Origin: CAYLHS01 sp964496205
Lineage (GTDB): Bacteria; Actinomycetota; Acidimicrobiia; Spongiisociales; UBA4744
Assembly (NCBI GenBank): GCA_964496205.1
Contig: CAZBXV010000029.1
Location: 1-26,787 of the forward strand
Reading direction: 5' to 3'
DNA length: 26,787 bases
The translations under genes and the position numbers were made by a program. The notes under the pieces were generated by a model, which had not been told where the DNA came from, made no database searches, and saw nothing but the letters and a program-made list of their open reading frames with translations. Shown here one piece after another: positions 22,396 to 26,787 of the stretch; position 1 is the stretch's first letter; the number at the start of each line of letters is the position of its first letter.

Positions 22396-23286
22396 CTACT
22401 CGAACGTCTTGATCGAGAGCGCAGACCGGATGAGGCTTCCCTTCATCGAACCGTCCCCGAAGTACTCACCATCGGCTTCTACGGGCCACCCGTCGGTCAC
22501 TTCTAGTTCGAACGACGCCGCGGCGAAATGGTGGACCGTCGGTTCCGACAGGTGTGATCCGCTCTTGGCGAGCCACCAGAGGCGCGGAATGTCTCGTTTT
22601 GTCGCCGCGAACACCTGGATGTCGAATAGCCCGTCGGAGGCTGATGCTTCTGGGGCAATGTTCCATCCGCCGGCGAAGTAGCGAGCGTTGGCAAACACGG
22701 CCAGAAGGGAGCTGCCCACGAACTCGGCATCTCCTGCCCGCAGCGTCATCGAAGTGAGCCCCGCTCTCGGATACACGAGGCCGAGCGCGAGGTGGTATTT
22801 CACGGATCCGAACCAGCGCGGCATCCCCATCGACCTGCGCAAGACGGCTGCGGTGAGCCCCGATTCTGCACAGTTGATGAATCTGCGAGTCCCCCAGCTC
22901 CCCTCCAGCAGGCCTACGTCGATGTCTCGTGTGGCGTCGCCGTTGAGCACAGCGACTGCATCCTCGATTCGTTGTGGCACATCGAAGCTTCTGGCGAGAT
23001 CCGATCCGGAGCCGCCAGGAATCAATCCGAGAACCGGCAGGGACATCCATGTGTGTGAGAGAAGCTGATCGGCGACGAGGTTGGCTGTGCCGTCTCCACC
23101 GACGGCAGCAAACTTCGTCCTGCCTTCGACGACCCCCTTGTCGACTGCGGCCCGCATCTCTTGTGTTCCCAACGGGGCGTGAACCTCGGCTCTAATACCG
23201 TGCGTCGCGAGTGCCCGCCGTGTGCGTGCTTCGGCGTGGCGTCCCTTGCCGGCCTGGGGGTTGACGAGAACGAGCCACTCATCCAT
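22396..23286 (-). CDS. Diacylglycerol kinase-family lipid kinase
   Basis: A 296-residue member of the diacylglycerol/sphingosine/YegS kinase family. The catalytic domain has LVNPQAGKGR (about 7-16), AVGGDGTANLVA (about 62-73) and GLIPGGSGSDLARS (about 88-101, where many relatives have IPLGTGNDFAR). The second beta-sandwich domain ends with VEADGEYFGDG. The likely reaction is ATP-dependent phosphorylation of a diacylglycerol-like lipid; the exact lipid is not fixed by sequence. The ATG at 23286 (MDEWLVLVNP) is preferred over the upstream TTG at 23307, and overlaps the end of helY by eight bases. The downstream gap is the promoter region of the DUF4193 gene. Confidence 0.92.
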   Translation of the reverse strand: MDEWLVLVNPQAGKGRHAEARTRRALATHGIRAEVHAPLGTQEMRAAVDKGVVEGRTKFAAVGGDGTANLVADQLLSHTWMSLPVLGLIPGGSGSDLARSFDVPQRIEDAVAVLNGDATRDIDVGLLEGSWGTRRFINCAESGLTAAVLRRSMGMPRWFGSVKYHLALGLVYPRAGLTSMTLRAGDAEFVGSSLLAVFANARYFAGGWNIAPEASASDGLFDIQVFAATKRDIPRLWWLAKSGSHLSEPTVHHFAAASFELEVTDGWPVEADGEYFGDGSMKGSLIRSALSIKTFE

Positions 23287-25684
23287 GTTCGAACCTCGGC
23301 GCTGCAACCACCCCGCGATCGATGGAGCGAATGGCAGTGGCGGTGACCTCGCTCAGCCATGGAACCGCATCTCTGATCTGCCGGAGCACGTCGAGGAGTT
23401 GCCGGGTGATACGAACGAAGTCACCCGGATCCAGCAAGCCAGAAATCTCGTCGAGATCCATGCCTCGTGCCCACTGATAGGCCATCAACATGAAGCCTCT
23501 CTCCGGCCGGCGGGTCTGGCGAATCCCGAGCGCCTTCTCGCGCTCTGCGAGGGATTCATGCAACGCAACGAGGCTCGTGCCTCGACCTGCCAACGCCGGG
23601 GTTGGCCAGCCGTCCATCGCCGATTCCTGTCGGCGAGCTTCATAGACCGTCATGGAGACCAGTGACGCTACTTCGGCCGGTTCGAGGCCGTCGAGCAAAC
23701 CGGTTCGAATCACCTCAGCAAGGAGAAGGTCCGTGTCGGAGTAGATCGAGCGGAGTTGCTCGCCTTGGTCGGTCAACGCCCAACCGTCCACATAGCCTCG
23801 CTCCTCGAGCATGTGGAGAATCCGGTCGAGGTCCCTCACCAATCCTCCCCTCAGGCGTTCGATGTCCGTTCGTGTCCTGGCGATACGGCGCTCCAGCTTG
23901 ATGGCTCGCCGGTAGGCCTCCACGTGGGCGGCGCGATCGGGACACGCAGCAACCGGATGGCGACTGTCGAGTTCGCCGATACGGCGTCCTATCCACCTGC
24001 GGTGAGATGGATCTCTCAGGACCTGGCGCGGATCGTCGATGTCGATACTGCCAACTCGCGCCGATCCTTTGTACACCTTCGGTCCGATGGTCGATGTTCT
24101 GCCGCGTTCGGAAACCACGACCAGTTCGACTCGTCTCCCGTGCTGACGTTTCACAACAACGAATCGTCCCGACAACGCGGGAGGTTCGATCACGTCTCCG
24201 ACGTCATAACCTCCTGACTGCTGGGTCGTCTCGACGTAGTCGGCCACCTCTCCGAGTTCGCAGGTCGCCTCTGCCCTCAAGCCCTTGAGGTCCGCCTCCT
24301 GGCGAACGAGGGTTCTCTCTTCCTTCGCGAGTGTTTCCCCCACCTGGAACTGCCCGAAGGACGCGTTGAGGAGTGTCTCTGCCCGGTCACGTGGGTGGTT
24401 GGCGATCAGGTTGACCGCCATGTTGTAGGAAGGACGGAAGCTCGATGTGAGGGCATGGGATCCCGCCGATGCGAGCTTCGTGACCGCCTTGAATGGTACG
24501 TATCTGGAGTGCAGTACGACTCCGTAGCCGACAGGATCGATTCCTCTTCTGCCTGCCCGCCCCGTGAGCTGCGTGTAATCACCCGGCCGGAGTAGCTCGT
24601 GGGTTTCGCCGTTGAACTTGCTGAGGCTCTCGAGCACCACCGTCCTAGCCGGCATGTTGATGCCCAGCGAGAGTGTCTCCGTAGCGAAAACGACCTTCAC
24701 GAGTCCTCGAGCGAACAGCTCCTCGACCGTCTCCTTGAAGGCCGGAACCAGTCCGGCATGGTGAGGAGCAACCCCGGCTTCCAGCCCGTACAGCCAGCTG
24801 TCGTAGCCGAGCACACCCAGATCCCGATCGTCGAGATGGCTCGTTCGCTGTTCGGCGACCCGTTCGATCTCTGTTCGTTCTTCTCGGGTGGTGAAGCCGG
24901 CTCCGGCCTCCACCAGTTTCCGAGCGGCATCGTCGCATCCTGCCCGGGAAAAGATGAAGTAGATGACCGGCAGCATGTCGGCAGCGTCGAGCGCGGCAAT
25001 CGTCTCACTACGACGGGGTGTTCCGAATCGGCGAGCCTTCGCGATTCTCGACTCCAGATCCCAGTTCACGCCCTTCTTGGTGAACATGCGCTCCAGATGG
25101 ACTTCGTCGTGCCACCTGTCCTTGAGCGCATACAGGTTGGTGAGCGGGACGGGCCGGTGGTTCTCACGCACGAGACGTGTGCGGCCTCGACGGTCCCTGA
25201 CCCACGCAGCGAACTCGTCGGCGTTCGAGACGGTCGCAGACAGGCAGACCATCTGCACGCCATCGGGGGCATGCACGATGATCTCTTCCCACACGGGGCC
25301 GCGAGCAGGGTCCTGGAGGTAGTGGACCTCGTCGAGGACGACAAGGTCCAACTCATCGAGTGCACCGGACCCCGCGTAGATCATGTTTCTCAACACTTCG
25401 GTAGTCATCACAACGATCGGAGCTTCACCGTTGATGGTGTTGTCGCCGGTGAGAAGCCCCACCTCAGGAAACAGACGGCCGAAGTCGTTGTACTTCTGAT
25501 TGGAGAGGGCTTTGAGTGGCGTCGTGTAGAAGGCCCGTTTGCCGCGGCCGAGCACAGCCCGCATCGCCTCTTCGGCTATGAGGGTCTTTCCAGATCCGGT
25601 TGGAGCGGTGACGACGACCGATTCCCCGGCGTCAACGGCTGCGATCGCCTCTTCCTGGAACGGATCGAGTTCGAACGCCGTCAT
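23279..25684 (-). CDS. helY: Ski2-like DExH RNA helicase HelY
   Basis: An 801-residue helicase of the Ski2/Mtr4 type. Motif I is TAPTGSGKT near residue 28, motif II is VLDEVHYLQD, motif III is LSATVSN and motif VI is QLTGRAGRRGID. The C-terminal region carries the DSHCT-type helical domain (LLDPGDFVRITRQLLDVLRQI). It would unwind structured RNA with ATP, probably in RNA turnover. The frame continues for 147 codons upstream over tatC, but that part is shadow sequence. The ATG at 25684 gives an ATGA overlap with tatC. The order tatA-tatC-helY is shared with mycobacteria (HelY, Rv2092c, is 906 residues there, so this one is shorter). Confidence 0.95.
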   Translation of the reverse strand: MTAFELDPFQEEAIAAVDAGESVVVTAPTGSGKTLIAEEAMRAVLGRGKRAFYTTPLKALSNQKYNDFGRLFPEVGLLTGDNTINGEAPIVVMTTEVLRNMIYAGSGALDELDLVVLDEVHYLQDPARGPVWEEIIVHAPDGVQMVCLSATVSNADEFAAWVRDRRGRTRLVRENHRPVPLTNLYALKDRWHDEVHLERMFTKKGVNWDLESRIAKARRFGTPRRSETIAALDAADMLPVIYFIFSRAGCDDAARKLVEAGAGFTTREERTEIERVAEQRTSHLDDRDLGVLGYDSWLYGLEAGVAPHHAGLVPAFKETVEELFARGLVKVVFATETLSLGINMPARTVVLESLSKFNGETHELLRPGDYTQLTGRAGRRGIDPVGYGVVLHSRYVPFKAVTKLASAGSHALTSSFRPSYNMAVNLIANHPRDRAETLLNASFGQFQVGETLAKEERTLVRQEADLKGLRAEATCELGEVADYVETTQQSGGYDVGDVIEPPALSGRFVVVKRQHGRRVELVVVSERGRTSTIGPKVYKGSARVGSIDIDDPRQVLRDPSHRRWIGRRIGELDSRHPVAACPDRAAHVEAYRRAIKLERRIARTRTDIERLRGGLVRDLDRILHMLEERGYVDGWALTDQGEQLRSIYSDTDLLLAEVIRTGLLDGLEPAEVASLVSMTVYEARRQESAMDGWPTPALAGRGTSLVALHESLAEREKALGIRQTRRPERGFMLMAYQWARGMDLDEISGLLDPGDFVRITRQLLDVLRQIRDAVPWLSEVTATAIRSIDRGVVAAPRFEHG

Positions 25685-26394
25685 TTGTGCAGAGTGAACT
25701 TGACCAGCCAGATGGTGGCTTCGTAGAGCACGTAGAGCGGAACCGACAGTGCTGTGAGCGTGAGCGGATCCCCCGTCGGAGTGACCACCGCCCCGACGAT
25801 GACAATGATCAACACGGCCCAGCGCCGACCTCTCTTGAGGGTGTCGGATGAGACCAGCCCGGCGGCTGCTGCCGCGAAGATGAAAATCGGGAACTCGAAT
25901 GCGATGCCGAACACGAGCAGAAAACGTAGGACGAGTCCGAAGTAGTCCGACGCGCCGATCACGGCCGTCAAACCAGGCTGGATACCGAGGAGGAATACCA
26001 GTCCCTTTGGGAGGATGTAGTACCCGAACGCAACTCCCCCTGCGAACAAGACGACCAACGCCCCCACGATCGGAAACGTCCAGCGTCGTTCGCGTTTGGT
26101 GAGCGCAGGGTTGATGAAGGCCCACACCTGGTAGAAGAGCACGGGACTGGCGATGAACACGCCGCCGAACAGTGACAGACGCATCGCGACCGAGAAGCCC
26201 TCTGTGACCTCGAACTGGTTCAGTTGTTCACCGGGAAGAGCGAGGTGGTACGGGCGGGCGAGCATGTCGAAGATCCACTCCCTGAAGACGAAGGCGACGA
26301 CCGCACCGACGAGAAGCGCGGCAGCCCCTTTGACCAGCCTCCAGCGGAGTTCCTCGAGGTGTTCGACCACCGATCGAGGCGTGTCCTCACTCAT
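25681..26394 (-). CDS. tatC: Twin-arginine translocase subunit TatC
   Basis: TatC is the core receptor of the Tat export pathway and recognises the RR signal peptide of folded proteins. The protein begins with VVEHLEELRWRL. Six membrane helices can be seen, with FYQVWAFINPAL and FGIAFEFPIFIF as the conserved loops and helix ends. The ATG at 26394 gives 237 residues, overlapping the end of tatA/B by eight bases. A GTG at 26421 would add nine residues (TGTKKKPEM) but lacks a ribosome site. Neither start is strongly supported; the extra segment is not conserved in the family. It pairs with the TatA/B gene upstream and helY downstream. Confidence 0.95.
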   Translation of the reverse strand: MSEDTPRSVVEHLEELRWRLVKGAAALLVGAVVAFVFREWIFDMLARPYHLALPGEQLNQFEVTEGFSVAMRLSLFGGVFIASPVLFYQVWAFINPALTKRERRWTFPIVGALVVLFAGGVAFGYYILPKGLVFLLGIQPGLTAVIGASDYFGLVLRFLLVFGIAFEFPIFIFAAAAAGLVSSDTLKRGRRWAVLIIVIVGAVVTPTGDPLTLTALSVPLYVLYEATIWLVKFTLHK

Positions 26395-26737
26395 CTCCGG
26401 CTTCTTCTTGGTCCCCGTCACGCGTGGGTATGTCTGCCTCAGCGATAGGCCGAGCCGATTCGGTCACTTCTGGTGGGGGTTTCGCTGCATCGCTCACCGA
26501 CGCCGCCGCATCCTTCAGTGACTTCCCTACATCTTTGAGGGGTTTGGTCGCGTCCTTGATCGGGTCGGTCAGCTCCTTGACTTCGCTCTCGAGCCCTTTC
26601 CGAAGATCCCCTGCCGTCGCCTGGATATCACGGACTACCGAGGCGACTCGCCGGGCGACTTCCGGAAGGCGCTTCGGTCCGAAGACGACCAGCGCAACCA
26701 GCAGGATGATGATCAATTCGGTTGGGCTGACATTCAC
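26387..26737 (-). CDS. TatA/TatB-family Tat translocase subunit
   Basis: A 116-residue single-pass protein. The N-terminal membrane helix (about residues 6-20, ELIIILLVALVVFGP) is followed by the short amphipathic helix KRLPEVARRVASVVRDI. The GPKRLPE turn is more TatB-like than TatA-like, but the place next to tatC is where tatA sits in mycobacteria, so I leave the subtype open. The rest is charged and partly repetitive (DPIKDATKPLKDVGKSLKDAA). The start is GTG with no ribosome site, and a TAACAT box nine bases upstream, so the message may be leaderless. Confidence 0.93.
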   Translation of the reverse strand: MNVSPTELIIILLVALVVFGPKRLPEVARRVASVVRDIQATAGDLRKGLESEVKELTDPIKDATKPLKDVGKSLKDAAASVSDAAKPPPEVTESARPIAEADIPTRDGDQEEAGDE

Positions 26738-26746
26738 GAGACTGTC

Positions 26747-26752
26747 ATGTTA
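26747..26752 (-). promoter_or_regulatory. Possible -10 box for tatA/B-tatC-helY-dagK
   Basis: TAACAT on the minus strand lies nine bases before the GTG of the TatA/B gene, which lacks a ribosome site. No convincing -35 was found. The rest of the sequence to the end of the window shows nothing further. Confidence 0.35.
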
Positions 26753-26787
26753 GGAAGCGATCAGCTTTTCAGCCGCTCAGCGACTAG

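Noticed and set aside
24599..25726. Plus-strand 375-residue frame opposite helY, and similar long frames opposite der, the thiolase gene and aroA
   Set aside because: Long antisense frames are expected in high-GC sequence with strong third-position bias. None shows a recognisable motif.
25685..26125. N-terminal extension of HelY across tatC
   Set aside because: It is a shadow of tatC without helicase features; the ATG at 25684 is coupled to the tatC stop.
1..26787. CRISPR arrays, insertion sequences, toxin-antitoxin pairs or defence systems
   Set aside because: No repeat-spacer pattern, transposase motif or defence gene was found. The window is almost wholly coding, with genes of core metabolism and chromosome maintenance.

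Overview
The window is a gene-dense stretch of a high-GC bacterial chromosome, most likely from an actinomycete (Actinomycetota). A deep-branching class such as Acidimicrobiia is possible but not proven. The main argument is synteny. The order HAD phosphatase, small protein, tlyA, nadK, recN, pyrG, Nudix, xerD, scpA, scpB, rluB, cmk, der matches the well-known actinobacterial block (Rv1692 to Rv1713 in M. tuberculosis). A second block, tatA/B-tatC-helY, is also typical of the phylum. A DUF4193-type zinc ribbon, mostly GTG/TTG/ATG starts, and TANNNT boxes 6 to 9 bases before start codons point the same way.

Layout. Bases 1-3374 (minus strand) hold tRNA-Pro(GGG), a DUF35 protein, a thiolase-superfamily protein and the ribosome-assembly GTPase Der. 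IspH (3565-4611, plus strand) sits between der and cmk, in the opposite orientation to both. Bases 4615-17561 (minus strand) form one compact run transcribed as small protein, tlyA, nadK, recN, pyrG, Nudix, ald, xerD, DksA/TraR-type protein, M50 protease, HD protein, scpA, scpB, rluB, aroA, cmk. Many junctions are 4-base stop/start overlaps, so translational coupling is likely. A rhomboid protease (17602-18333, plus) splits this run from the HAD phosphatase (minus), and a DUF1015 protein (plus) diverges from the HAD gene. Bases 20197-22261 (minus) hold a very acidic DUF4193-like protein, a polyprenol-phosphate-mannose-synthase-like GT2, a GNAT acetyltransferase and a MutT-like Nudix. Bases 22396-26737 (minus) hold tatA/B, tatC, helY and a diacylglycerol-kinase-family gene.

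The large run combines chromosome maintenance (recN, xerD, scpA, scpB), rRNA modification and ribosome assembly (tlyA, rluB, der), nucleotide and cofactor synthesis (pyrG, cmk, nadK) and shikimate-pathway synthesis (aroA). It is a housekeeping superoperon. I saw no CRISPR array, insertion sequence, prophage or large repeat.

The most interesting points are: (1) a thiolase/DUF35 pair in which the thiolase nucleophile position is Gly and all four zinc-ribbon cysteines are replaced, suggesting a non-thiolase activity; (2) a DUF4193-like zinc ribbon behind an N-terminal domain with 64 Asp/Glu in 120 residues; (3) an EPSP synthase with Arg in place of the near-invariant Lys of the PGSKS motif; (4) tlyA apparently starting at CTG; (5) repeated leaderless-type promoters, including a mirrored pair between der and ispH; and (6) a DksA/TraR-M50-HD triplet set between xerD and scpA.
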